This document shows positions 24,552-35,054 of a stretch of 64,000 nucleotides of DNA, piece by piece. The position numbers were made by a program, and so were the translations under genes. The notes beneath the pieces were generated by a model that was given only the letters and a program-made list of their open reading frames with translations, ran no database searches and was not told the origin of the DNA. Numbering within the stretch: position 1 is the first letter of the stretch; every line of letters begins with the position of its first letter. The stretch comes from Paraburkholderia phenoliruptrix (GTDB lineage: Bacteria; Pseudomonadota; Gammaproteobacteria; Burkholderiales; Burkholderiaceae), in assembly GCF_019511605.1 (NCBI RefSeq), contig NZ_JAEUAV010000001.1, positions 434,001-498,000 on the forward strand, read 5' to 3'.

Positions 24552-25561
24552 AAAGAACGGGATACCGTCTGCTGGCACGTGTCGCGCATGTCGCGCATGT
24601 CGTATATGTCGCATATGTCGCGCGTATCGGTTATGTGACGGGGATCGCGTGCGCGACGTGCGCTTGCGGCAACGTGCAAGCGCATGTGCTCAGTAGCGCC
24701 GAACGCAGCGCGCCGCCCGTTCTGCGCTGGACCTTCGAGCCTTGGGTCGTCGCCTTGCTGATCGCGAGTCTCGCCTTGTATGTGGCGGGCTACCGGCATC
24801 TGCGCGCGCGCAGCAAACGCGGTCGCCGCATTCGTATGCGTCAGCTCGGGGCGTTCGGGCTCGGGTGGCTCACGCTCGTCATCGCACTCGCTTCGCCGCT
24901 GGATGCACTGAGCGCAGCGCTCTTTTCCGCGCATATGGTTCAGCACGAATTGATGATGATCGTTGCCGCGCCGTTACTCGTGCTCAGCAGGCCGCTAGGC
25001 GTATGGCTATGGGCCTTCCCGCCCGCGCTGCGTCACAGGATTGCGGCCGCGGTCCGCACCCCGGCCCTGCGCGGACTGTGGCGCACGCTGTGCGCGCCGG
25101 CCGTTGCCTGGCTGCTGCATGCAGCCGCGCTGTGGGCCTGGCATATGCCGCGTCTTTTCGAGGCGGCGCTCGCATCGTCCAGCATTCATACGTTTCAGCA
25201 CGCGAGTTTTTTGTTGAGCGCACTAGTATTCTGGTGGACCGTGTTCGGCGAAAGTGCAGCGCGCGAGCAAAGCGGCTACGCGATGCTGTCGCTCTTCACG
25301 ACGATGGTGCACACCGGCGCGCTCGGCGCGTTGCTCACGCTTGCGCCGGGGCTCTGGTACCCCGCGTATATCGAGCCTACGTCGGCGCTCGGTTTTGATC
25401 CGCTACAAGACCAGCAGTTGGGCGGACTCGTGATGTGGGTGCCCGGTGGCCTCGCATATCTGGTCGCGGCGCTCGCCACCGGCGCGCGCTGGCTGATGCA
25501 CCGCACGCCGGCGACGCTCATGCCACGGCCCTTTGCCGTGCGCCGGGACAGCAACTCATGA
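24548..25561 (+). CDS. ctaG: Cytochrome c oxidase assembly factor CtaG (caa3 type)
   Basis: 337-aa polytopic membrane protein of the caa3_CtaG family, needed for CuA/CuB maturation of caa3 oxidases in Gram-positives. Typical parts are LASPLDALSAALFSAHMVQHELMMIVAAPLL, WAWHMPRLFEAAL and HTFQHASFLLSALVFWW, with His/Met residues that could handle copper. It is unrelated to the Cox11-type CtaG. The N-terminus carries a run of V-A-H/Y repeats encoded by tandem 9-bp units. ATG at 24548 overlaps the previous stop; an ATG three codons earlier is possible. Its own stop overlaps the next start. Confidence 0.85.
   Translation: MKRTGYRLLARVAHVAHVVYVAYVARIGYVTGIACATCACGNVQAHVLSSAERSAPPVLRWTFEPWVVALLIASLALYVAGYRHLRARSKRGRRIRMRQLGAFGLGWLTLVIALASPLDALSAALFSAHMVQHELMMIVAAPLLVLSRPLGVWLWAFPPALRHRIAAAVRTPALRGLWRTLCAPAVAWLLHAAALWAWHMPRLFEAALASSSIHTFQHASFLLSALVFWWTVFGESAAREQSGYAMLSLFTTMVHTGALGALLTLAPGLWYPAYIEPTSALGFDPLQDQQLGGLVMWVPGGLAYLVAALATGARWLMHRTPATLMPRPFAVRRDSNS
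24581..24625. repeat. Tandem 9-bp repeat in the ctaG N-terminal coding region
   Basis: Five adjacent 9-nt units related to GTCGCGCAT (two identical, then GTCGTATAT, GTCGCATAT and GTCGCGCGT) encode V-A-H, V-V-Y, V-A-Y and V-A-R. The repeat falls in the presumed signal or first hydrophobic segment and can change length without a frameshift. Confidence 0.75.
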
Positions 25562-26850
25562 CATCGCGTTTGAAACGCGCGGCACTGGCCGCTGCCGCAG
25601 TATTCAGCATCTTGCCGGTGCAAGCTGCGCGCGCCCAGCAACCCGACGCACAAGCCGCGCTGGTGGCGCGCGGCGACTATCTCGCGAAAGCGTCCGATTG
25701 CGCGGGATGTCACACGGCCGTCGGCGGGCAAGCGTATGGGGGCGGCCTTGGGCTCACGTCGCCCTTCGGCACGATCATGAGCAGCAACATCTCGCCCGAC
25801 CGCCGCTATGGCATCGGCGCATTCAGCTATGAAGAGTTTGCGCGCTCCGTGCGCGAAGGCGTCTCGCCTGGCAACAAACGGCTCTATCCGGCCATGCCGT
25901 ATGCGTCGTTCTCCAAAATGTCCGACGACGACATGCGCGCGCTCTACGCCTATTTCATGCACGCAGTGAAGCCCGTGCCTGAACCGGCCCCGCCCACCAA
26001 GATCCCGTTTCCGTTCAATCAGCGCTGGATGCTGTTTTTCTGGCAACAGGCGTTTGCGCCACGAGAACCGTATCGGCCTAAGCCCGGACGCGATGCACAA
26101 TGGAATCGCGGTGCATTTCTGGTTCAGGGCCCCGGTCACTGCGGCGCGTGCCACACGCCGCGCGGCCCCGGCTTTCAGGAACGCGGCTACGACGAAACTT
26201 CGCCAACGTATCTGACGGGCGGCGTGAACGACAACTGGTTCGCGCCGAATCTGACCAGCGATCCGGGATCGGGGCTCGGGCGCATCGGCGAAAAGGATCT
26301 CGCCGCGTTTCTCAAGACCGGCCATGGCGCGGGGCTTGCCGCTTTCGGCTCGATGGTCGAACAGGTGGAAGACAGCAGCCAGTATCTGACCGACGAAGAT
26401 GCGCTCGCCATGGCGCATTACCTGAAGTCACTGCCCGCGCAAAAACCCTCGGGCCGCTACGCGCCGCATGCTGTGCCGGACCTGTCGGCGCGTAATGGCA
26501 ATCGTGTCGATGCGCCGCAGTCCGTAGGCGCCCGAGTCTATAGTTCGTTTTGCGCACAATGTCACGGTGTGGACGGTACTGGCGTGCCGAATGTGTTTCC
26601 GCGGCTGGCGGGCAATCCGTCGGTACTGACGGAGGACACCACCTCGCTCATCCGCCTGATGGTAGAGGGCGGCAATAGTCCCGCGACGATCAGCGGGCCG
26701 CCGCGCCAGGCCATGCCCGGCTTCGCTCAAACGCTCACGAATGCGCAAATGGCAAATGTGCTGTCATGGATCCGCGCTTCGTGGGGCAACGACGCGCGTC
26801 CCATTACCGCGAACGATGTGCAGTCGTTGCGGCAAAAGCTGCACAAGTAG
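25558..26850 (+). CDS. Triheme periplasmic cytochrome c (alcohol/gluconate dehydrogenase subunit type)
   Basis: 430-aa exported cytochrome. Signal peptide about residues 1-26 (AAAAVFSILPVQAARAQ), then three class-I cytochrome c domains with CAGCH (48-52), CGACH (195-199) and CAQCH (332-336). This is the layout of the membrane cytochrome subunit of PQQ alcohol dehydrogenases and FAD gluconate/2-ketogluconate dehydrogenases. Here no such dehydrogenase is adjacent; the gene closes the caa3 oxidase operon with a 4-bp overlap, so it probably feeds periplasmic electrons to that oxidase. The membrane-bound glucose dehydrogenase of this window donates to quinone, so it is not an obvious partner. Confidence 0.88.
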   Translation: MTSRLKRAALAAAAVFSILPVQAARAQQPDAQAALVARGDYLAKASDCAGCHTAVGGQAYGGGLGLTSPFGTIMSSNISPDRRYGIGAFSYEEFARSVREGVSPGNKRLYPAMPYASFSKMSDDDMRALYAYFMHAVKPVPEPAPPTKIPFPFNQRWMLFFWQQAFAPREPYRPKPGRDAQWNRGAFLVQGPGHCGACHTPRGPGFQERGYDETSPTYLTGGVNDNWFAPNLTSDPGSGLGRIGEKDLAAFLKTGHGAGLAAFGSMVEQVEDSSQYLTDEDALAMAHYLKSLPAQKPSGRYAPHAVPDLSARNGNRVDAPQSVGARVYSSFCAQCHGVDGTGVPNVFPRLAGNPSVLTEDTTSLIRLMVEGGNSPATISGPPRQAMPGFAQTLTNAQMANVLSWIRASWGNDARPITANDVQSLRQKLHK

Positions 26851-26859
26851 TCCGACTCG

Positions 26860-26884
26860 CGCAGTGCAGTGCGATGCCACTGCG
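26860..26884. terminator. Weak hairpin after the oxidase operon
   Basis: A 7-bp perfect stem CGCAGTG / CACTGCG with an 11-nt loop lies 9 bp after the triheme cytochrome stop and before the convergent GNAT gene. No T-run is present, so this is low confidence. Confidence 0.3.
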
Positions 26885-26906
26885 ATTCGCGGGCGCGTTG
26901 GATGCG

Positions 26907-27416
26907 TCAGGCATCGCGCATCGTTTCCTTGCGCTGATTGTCAGGCGCCTGACCGTCGAGGCGCTTCTCATAACAGCAAGCGTCCGTCTTGCTCACATAC
27001 GGTCCATATGGCGCAATGCGATGGAAGCCGTGTTTCTCGTAGAACTCGATAGCCCGGCGATTATTCATGTGAGTGCCGAGCCACAACGCCTGATAGCCCA
27101 GTTCCGCCGCTTCTTTCTCGAGCCGCGCGAGGATTGCGGCGCCTACGCCATCCGCGCCTGGACGCGCATACAGGCGCTTGATTTCCGCAATGTGCTCGCC
27201 GAGCGGCCGGAATGCGCCGCAGCCAAGCGGCGTCGCGCAATCGCTTCTCGCCACCAGAAATCGCGAGCGCTCCAGCATCACGTCGTGAATCGAGAAGCGG
27301 CTTTGCCCGCCGTCGCCGGTAAACACTGCGAGCGTGGCGCTCAATTCGTCGAGCAGCGTGAGCGCATCGATCGAGGACGGAGCCTCGCGATTGACTACGA
27401 TTGTGGGAAACATCAT
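26907..27416 (-). CDS. GNAT-family N-acetyltransferase
   Basis: 169-aa single-domain acetyltransferase. Core features: GCGAFRPLGEHIAEIKRLYARPGADGVGAAILARLEKEA, with the acetyl-CoA pyrophosphate loop in a relaxed form (GADGVGAA), then LGTHMNNRRAIEFYEKHGF, the standard helix-4 ending. It resembles the group whose members act on small molecules or amino acids and keep a GCGA strand at motif D. Start ATG at 27416 has AAGGAGG 9 bp upstream. A strong terminator lies 132 bp upstream of it on the same strand, which is unusual. Confidence 0.8.
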   Translation of the reverse strand: MMFPTIVVNREAPSSIDALTLLDELSATLAVFTGDGGQSRFSIHDVMLERSRFLVARSDCATPLGCGAFRPLGEHIAEIKRLYARPGADGVGAAILARLEKEAAELGYQALWLGTHMNNRRAIEFYEKHGFHRIAPYGPYVSKTDACCYEKRLDGQAPDNQRKETMRDA

Positions 27417-27723
27417 GGGCGTCGCCTCCTTCCGTCGCGTGTAATCGCATGTCACGTCGTGCAGTTGCATCCCGTTGCATGCCACAGACGAAACAGCAAT
27501 CGCTGTACCGATAACGCAGACGCTTGGCATCTGCCGCGGCGCCGCCAAAAAAGGGCCCGCCGGTCTGTGGCGGGCCGAACGAACAAACAACCATGGCGCC
27601 CCGGTGAAGGGACGTCGGGATTCAGCAATCAACGTGCCGTTAAGGGGAGCTGCGCGCATAACGGGTATTGCACTTGCTTCGCTTCGCGAAGCACATGTCC
27701 ACCTTGAAGAAACGAGGACGGAA
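27417..27723. other. Gap between divergent GNAT and pncC genes
   Basis: A 307-bp region holding promoters in both directions and an intrinsic terminator on the minus strand (27548-27576). Upstream of the terminator on that strand is a short frame preceded by AAGGTGG (MCFAKRSKCNTRYARSSP, start near 27691), which could be a leader peptide. No longer gene is supported. Confidence 0.45.
27548..27576 (-). terminator. Orphan intrinsic terminator (minus strand) upstream of the GNAT gene
   Basis: On the minus strand an 8-bp perfect stem GGCCCGCC / GGCGGGCC with a 7-nt loop is followed by C and six T residues, a textbook intrinsic terminator. No minus-strand gene ends upstream: the neighbour is the plus-strand pncC gene. 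It must therefore end a short RNA or attenuate the GNAT transcript. Confidence 0.7.
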
Positions 27724-28235
27724 ATGAACATTCCCCGCAGCGTGGTTGGATTCCTGTCGTCGCGCGGTCTCGTGATCGCCACCGCCGAATCATGCACCGG
27801 CGGCCTCATCGCATCGTTGATCGCCGACGTGCCGGGCAGCGGCGCCTGTCTCGACGTGGGCCTTGTCGTCTATTCGCCTTCGGGGAAATGCGGCGTGCTC
27901 AACGTGCAGGCCAGCACCATTGAAGAGTACGGGCTGACAAGCGAAGAAGTCGCCCGCGAGATGGCCGCCGGCGTACTTGCGCTCGAAGCGTGCTCGGCGC
28001 ATATTGCGGTGGCGAATACGGGCATTGCGGGGCCGCCGCCCGCAGGCGAGGATCTGGCGCCGGGCACTCAATGTTTCGCATGGCGCTATAAGCGCCGCGA
28101 CGGCGAGTACATGTTCAGCGAGACGCGCGTGTTCGACGGCGACCGCACCACCATCAGGCAGAACGCGGCGCTGTATGCGCTGTCGCGCATCGAACATTAT
28201 TTCAACGAGTTGCCCAAAGCGAGGCGCCGCACACC

Positions 28236-28239
<4 letters not shown>
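27724..28239 (+). CDS. pncC: CinA-family nicotinamide-nucleotide amidohydrolase (PncC type)
   Basis: 171-aa protein equal to the C-terminal domain of CinA. Motifs: [17 protein letters not shown] (about residues 16-32), [28 protein letters not shown] and [13 protein letters not shown]. Stand-alone PncC enzymes deamidate nicotinamide mononucleotide to nicotinate mononucleotide in the pyridine nucleotide cycle. The next gene, NAD synthetase, overlaps by 4 bp (ATGA) and works later in the same route, which supports the assignment. The ATG at 27724 fits the family start; the open frame upstream is not conserved-looking. Confidence 0.85.
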
Positions 28240-30284
<2,045 letters not shown>

Positions 30285-30409
30285 GCGAGGCATAGCAGGA
30301 ATGCGGAATGCGGTAGGTGGCGCATCCGCGAGCGCCCGCATGCCGAGCTTGCGCATGCCGACAATCCCCAATACCGACGCCCGGCGCCGCGTCATTCTGG
30401 AGAACTGCC

Positions 30410-30997
30410 ATGCCCGATAGCACATCCTCGATGTCCCCGACCATTACCGCGATGATCCGCCTCGATCATATGCATGTATTGACCGCATTTCATCGCTATC
30501 ACGCCGACAGTCCGTGGTGGCGCAAGCGCGCCATTGTCAATTCCGTGTGCGCCGCGCTCGAAATTCATGCACAACTGGAAGAAGAGATCTTTTATCCGGC
30601 ACTGAGCGGCGTACTCGCCGACGATCAGACGCTCGAAAAAAGCCGGCCGGAACACGACGAAATGCGCGCCACCATTGCCAAGCTGCGCGCGAGCGGGCCG
30701 GAAGACGCCGCGTTCGACGGCCTGTTCCAGCAATTGATGCGCGAAGTCATGCACCATGTAGCCGACGAGGAAACGGTGCTGCTGCCCACCGCCGAGCGCG
30801 CTTTGAAAAACGAACTACGTTCGCTAGGTGCGAAGATGACCCGCCGCAGACTTCAGCTTCTCGGCGAACGTCCGCGCGAAATCGCCGTGAATACCGCAGG
30901 TACTTTTCCGATTGCGACTTTCCTGCTCGGCTCCCTGCTTGTAATCGGCGCCACGCATTGTCTGCCGAAAACGCGCAGAATGCGCTACGCCGATTAA
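30410..30997 (+). CDS. Hemerythrin-domain protein with a C-terminal membrane anchor
   Basis: 195-aa protein. A hemerythrin HHE-like domain (about 17-135) has His/Glu pairs in RLDHMHVLTAFHRYH, EIHAQLEEEIFYP, KSRPEHDEMRATI and MREVMHHVADEETVLLP, which would hold a di-iron site. Near the C-terminus FPIATFLLGSLLVIGATHC is a single transmembrane helix, followed by a short basic tail, so the domain probably faces the cytoplasm as a tail-anchored protein. GGAG lies 6 bp before the ATG at 30410. Function may be O2, NO or iron handling; a second, soluble relative is at 40536. Confidence 0.8.
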   Translation: MPDSTSSMSPTITAMIRLDHMHVLTAFHRYHADSPWWRKRAIVNSVCAALEIHAQLEEEIFYPALSGVLADDQTLEKSRPEHDEMRATIAKLRASGPEDAAFDGLFQQLMREVMHHVADEETVLLPTAERALKNELRSLGAKMTRRRLQLLGERPREIAVNTAGTFPIATFLLGSLLVIGATHCLPKTRRMRYAD

Positions 30998-31026
30998 CCG
31001 GCCACCAGTCCGCATGAAAGCGGGTT

Positions 31027-31053
31027 GCCGGGCCATTTACTGATTGGCCCGGC
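31027..31053. terminator. Hairpin between convergent genes
   Basis: A perfect 9-bp stem GCCGGGCCA / TGGCCCGGC with a TTTACTGAT loop lies between the hemerythrin gene and the convergent oxidoreductase gene. There is no T-run; a shared terminator by position. Confidence 0.45.
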
Positions 31054-31060
31054 GTCTCGC

Positions 31061-33367
31061 TCACGCAGAGGCGGACGCACCGGGCTTGTCGACAATCCTC
31101 ACCGGAATTGATTTGGCGCCCGGCACTTTGCTCTCTTCGGCGTAATGCCAAAGCGGCAACAGCGGGTTGCATTCAGGGTAATAGCCTCCAATGCACCCGG
31201 CCGGAATGTCGTATTCCTTCACCGTCAGGCCGCTTACGCGCCGATCGAAGCCATCGTCGGCAATGGTTTGCAGGCTGATCCTGTCACCTTCGGAAAGACC
31301 GTTGGCCGCCATATCGTCTTTATTCATCAGCACAATCATGCGGCTGCCTTTGACGCCGCGAAAACGGTCGTCAAGTCCGTATATGGTGGTATTGAACTGG
31401 CTGTCGGAGCGCAGCGTCATGAGCCGCAGAGCGTCTGCGCCGCGCTCGGGCATATCCGGATCTTCGCCCAGCGCCTTCGGCACCATGAACTCCGCCTTGC
31501 CGCTCTTCGTTTTCCACTGCCGTTCGCGTGCCGGCAACGGCTTCGGAAAACCGCCCGGCTGCCACATGCGTTGATTGAAGTCGTGGAAGATTTCCGGGTA
31601 CGTCTTCGCGATTTCATTGCGCACTATCGAGTAGTCGTCCCGCCACCCGTCCCAATCCACATTGAAGCGGCTACCCAGCGTCGCCTTCGCAATACCGGCG
31701 ATGATGTAAGGCTCGGAGCGAATGTTCTCACTGGCGGGCTCGGCTACGCCGCGCGAGCCATGCATGCAGGAAGTGCTGTCTTCCATCGAAACCGCCTGCT
31801 CGCCACTGGCCTGCCGGTCTATCTCAATGCGGCTCAAACACGGCAGAATGTACGAGACCTCGCCGTGCACGAGATGGCTGCGGTTGAGCTTGGTCGCAAC
31901 GTTCACGTTCAGCCGTAAACCGCGCCAGGCCGGCTCGATGCGCAAACGGTCAGGCACGGAACGTACAAGATTGCCGCCCAGATTGAACACGCCCTTGACT
32001 TCGCCCTTGAGCATTGCCTCGAATGCCTCGACGGTATTCAGGCCTTTCTTGCGCGGCGGTTCAAACGAGAACTGGGTTGCAAGCTTGTCGAGCGGCGCAA
32101 GTTCGGGTTTCTCGGTAATGCCCACCGTGCGCTGCCCCTGCACATTCGAGTGGCCGCGCACGGGCGAAGGGCCGGCGCCGGGTTTGCCGATATTGCCGCG
32201 CAACAACAGCAGGTTGCACACCATTCGCACGTTCTGCACGCCCAGTCTGTGCTGGGTCAGGCCCATGCCGTAATGAATCATTACCGCGTTGGCCTTGATG
32301 TACTCGGCGGCGGCAGCTTCCATCGCGTCGCGCGGCAGGCCGCTCACGTTCTCGATGTCGGCCCACGACACTTCCCGCGCATAGTTCGCAAACGCTTCAT
32401 AGCCGGTGGTGTGCTCGCGAACGAAATCCACGTCGATGACGCGCGGCCGCGCCTGCTCGAGGGCAAGATCGTCCGCCGCAATCACCGCCTTGCAGATACC
32501 GAGAATTGCCGCCGTATCGCCGCCGGTCTTTAACTGATGATATTGCGTGCTGATCTGCGTGTTGTCCGGCGTGAGCATTTGCACCGGCGACTGTGGATTG
32601 GCAAAGCGCACGAGGCCCGGCTCGCGAAGCGGGTTGAACGTGATGATCGGCACGCCGCGTTTGCGCGCGTCCTGCAACTGATGAAGCATGCGCGGACTAT
32701 TCGTGCCGACGTTCTGCCCGAAGAAGAACATCAGGTCCGTCTTCTCGAAGTCTTCGAGCGTAATGGTGCCGACACCCACGCCAATTGCTTCCTTCAAGCC
32801 CACGCTCGTGCTCTCGTGGCACATGTTGGAGCTGTCCGGCAAGTTGTTCGTGCCGTACATGCGAGCGAAAAGCTGGTACATGTACGAAGTTTCGAGCGAG
32901 GCACGGCCCGACGCGTAGAACACCACGCTGTCCGGCTCGAGCTGGTTGAGCCCCCGGCCGATCTCGTCGAATGCCTGTTGCCACTCGATCTGCACGTATT
33001 TGTCGGTCGCCGGGTCATAGCGCAGTGGCGCGGTGAGACGGCCTGCCTCCTCGAGATCGTGATCGTGCCATGACAGCAGTTCGGTCACCGTGTGCAGTTG
33101 AAAGAACTCGGGCGTCATTCGCTTTGACGTGAGGTCCCACGCGGTCGCCTTCGCACCGCTTTCGCAAAACTCAAATACATGCGGGTCGGCTGGCTTGGCC
33201 CATGAACAGCTCACGCACATGAAGCCGTCGGGCTTGTTCTGTTTGGCGAGGGCCGCGCTGTCCTTCACACTCACGTGCTCCTGCGTGAGAATCGTCGTGA
33301 CGGCCCTCAACGATCCCCAGCCGCCGGAGGCAAATGGGTAATCTTTTGTCGTGTCCTTCTCTTTCAT
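31061..33367 (-). CDS. YdeP/FdhF-like molybdopterin oxidoreductase
   Basis: 768-aa enzyme of the formate-dehydrogenase-alpha-like family that includes E. coli YdeP. Near the N-terminus, Cys51, Cys54 and Cys68 (CVSC...FC) suit an iron-sulfur site. Cys183 in SSNMCHESTSVGL is at the metal-ligand position that is Sec/Cys in formate dehydrogenases. Molybdopterin-guanine dinucleotide segments include FFFGQNVGTNSPRM and VFNLGGNLVRSVPD. The C-terminal half ends in the usual beta-barrel with GDRISLQT. YdeP is tied to acid resistance, and its substrate is unknown. No other formate dehydrogenase subunit is near. It is divergent from cioAB with 235 bp between. GGGAGACGG precedes the ATG at 33367. Confidence 0.88.
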   Translation of the reverse strand: MKEKDTTKDYPFASGGWGSLRAVTTILTQEHVSVKDSAALAKQNKPDGFMCVSCSWAKPADPHVFEFCESGAKATAWDLTSKRMTPEFFQLHTVTELLSWHDHDLEEAGRLTAPLRYDPATDKYVQIEWQQAFDEIGRGLNQLEPDSVVFYASGRASLETSYMYQLFARMYGTNNLPDSSNMCHESTSVGLKEAIGVGVGTITLEDFEKTDLMFFFGQNVGTNSPRMLHQLQDARKRGVPIITFNPLREPGLVRFANPQSPVQMLTPDNTQISTQYHQLKTGGDTAAILGICKAVIAADDLALEQARPRVIDVDFVREHTTGYEAFANYAREVSWADIENVSGLPRDAMEAAAAEYIKANAVMIHYGMGLTQHRLGVQNVRMVCNLLLLRGNIGKPGAGPSPVRGHSNVQGQRTVGITEKPELAPLDKLATQFSFEPPRKKGLNTVEAFEAMLKGEVKGVFNLGGNLVRSVPDRLRIEPAWRGLRLNVNVATKLNRSHLVHGEVSYILPCLSRIEIDRQASGEQAVSMEDSTSCMHGSRGVAEPASENIRSEPYIIAGIAKATLGSRFNVDWDGWRDDYSIVRNEIAKTYPEIFHDFNQRMWQPGGFPKPLPARERQWKTKSGKAEFMVPKALGEDPDMPERGADALRLMTLRSDSQFNTTIYGLDDRFRGVKGSRMIVLMNKDDMAANGLSEGDRISLQTIADDGFDRRVSGLTVKEYDIPAGCIGGYYPECNPLLPLWHYAEESKVPGAKSIPVRIVDKPGASASA

Positions 33368-33602
33368 CACCGTCTCCCGCAATCGAGAATGCATAAGCGG
33401 GCAGCAATGCATGTACCTGTTTGTCGACCCGCATGCATTGCTGACAACCGGTTTACAGTTTGCTAGCGGCCTCGTCGTGCGCAGCGCGGGCACTTGCCGA
33501 TTCACGCAGCCGGGCCACGGATTTGCTACCCTTGATGAGCGCGTCGCGCCACAAGCGTCGTTTCTCTCTGCGCCTTTCACGTCTTGTACACGAGGTATCG
33601 CG

Positions 33603-35054
33603 ATGCCACCCTCGCTTGACGCACTCTTTCTCGCCCGGACGCAATTCGGTTTCACCATCGCCTTCCACATCATTTTCCCAGCCATGTCGATCGGCCTCGC
33701 CAGCTACCTCGCAGTGCTCGAGGGCGCCTGGCTCGTGACTGGCAAGCCTGTCTATCTGGCGGTATTCCGCTACTGGCTGACCATATTCGCCGTGGTGTTC
33801 GGCGTGGGCGTGGTGTCCGGTCTCGTCATGTCGTATGAGTTCGGCACCAACTGGGCGGGCTTCGCCTATCGCGCCGGTCCCGTGGTGGGCCCGCTAATGG
33901 GCTACGAAGTGCTGACTGCTTTTTTTCTCGAGTCCGGCTTTCTTGGTGTGATGCTGTTCGGCATGAAGCGCGTCGGTCCCAAACTGCATTTTCTTGCGAC
34001 CGTACTCGTGGCGGTCGGCACCTTGATGAGCGCGTTCTGGATTCTGGCCGTCAATTCATGGATGCAGACGCCGCAGGGATTCACCATGGTGGACGGCCGC
34101 TTTTTCCCGGCCGACTGGCTCAGCATTATCTTCAATCCGTCGTTCCCCTACCGGCTCGTGCACATGGTGCTGGCCGCATATCTGAGCGTGGCGTTTATCG
34201 TCGGTGCGGTCGGCGCGTGGCACCTGCTGCGCGATCCGGGCAACGAGCCCGCGCGCCTGATGGCTTCAATGGCGTTATGGATGGCGTGTATCGTCGCGCC
34301 GATCCAGATCGTCGCCGGCGATCAGCACGGCGTGAACACGCTCAAGCATCAGCCTGCCAAGATCGCCGCGCTAGAAGGCGACTGGGAATCGAAACCGGGC
34401 CAGCCGCTCATATTGTTCGGCATGCCAAACATGAAGACCGAGACCACAGACTATGCGCTCGAGATCCCGCACCTTGGCGCGCTCATTCTCACCCACACCT
34501 GGAACGGTTCGATCAAGGGACTCAAGGAGTTTGCGCCCGCAGATCGGCCCTATTCGCCTCTCATTTTCTGGGCTTTTCGCATCATGGTCGGCCTTGGCGT
34601 GCTGATGGCGCTGACCGGCTTTGCCAGTCTCGCGCTGCGGGCCCGGCATTCGCTCTATCGCGCGCGCTGGCTGCATCGGCTCATGGTCGCCATGGGTCCG
34701 TCCGGGCTGATCGCATTGCTGTGCGGCTGGACCGTCACAGAAGTGGGCCGCCAGCCATACACCGTGTACGGCCACCTGCGTACCGTGGACAGCGTGTCGC
34801 CGATCGCCGCGCCTGGGGTGGCAGTATCGCTGGCGGCTTTCGGCGTCGTGTATCTGATCGTGTTCGGCGCAGCCATGGTGTTTCTTTTGCGGCTGATGGC
34901 GAGGCCGCCGTCGCTTTCCACCGAGGGTCCCGCGAAGGACAAACCGCATCGCAGCGCGGGCATTACGCCGGGGCCTGCGCAGCGGCAGCCCACATCCGTC
35001 AGCAACGACCACTCTCTTTCGCAGGACCCGCGCCATGACAGCCGCCACGATTGA
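33603..35054 (+). CDS. cioA: Cytochrome bd-type quinol oxidase subunit I (cyanide-insensitive type)
   Basis: 483-aa membrane protein, about nine helices, oxidising ubiquinol and reducing O2 without pumping protons. Seen: LFLARTQFGFTIAFHIIFPAMSIG with an early haem His, SYEFGTNWAGFA, NSWMQTPQGF, AGDQHG (the start of the Q-loop), and GWTVTEVGRQPYTVYGHLRT. The Q-loop is short, the mark of the CioA branch rather than E. coli CydA. The C-terminal tail (about 440-483) is polar. ATG at 33603 overlaps nothing upstream; the 3' end overlaps cioB by 20 bp. Confidence 0.92.
   Translation: MPPSLDALFLARTQFGFTIAFHIIFPAMSIGLASYLAVLEGAWLVTGKPVYLAVFRYWLTIFAVVFGVGVVSGLVMSYEFGTNWAGFAYRAGPVVGPLMGYEVLTAFFLESGFLGVMLFGMKRVGPKLHFLATVLVAVGTLMSAFWILAVNSWMQTPQGFTMVDGRFFPADWLSIIFNPSFPYRLVHMVLAAYLSVAFIVGAVGAWHLLRDPGNEPARLMASMALWMACIVAPIQIVAGDQHGVNTLKHQPAKIAALEGDWESKPGQPLILFGMPNMKTETTDYALEIPHLGALILTHTWNGSIKGLKEFAPADRPYSPLIFWAFRIMVGLGVLMALTGFASLALRARHSLYRARWLHRLMVAMGPSGLIALLCGWTVTEVGRQPYTVYGHLRTVDSVSPIAAPGVAVSLAAFGVVYLIVFGAAMVFLLRLMARPPSLSTEGPAKDKPHRSAGITPGPAQRQPTSVSNDHSLSQDPRHDSRHD

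Noticed and set aside
31061..33367. Calling the molybdopterin enzyme a formate dehydrogenase
   Set aside because: No FdhD, iron-sulfur beta subunit or cytochrome gene is adjacent, and the sequence follows the YdeP pattern rather than that of respiratory formate dehydrogenases.
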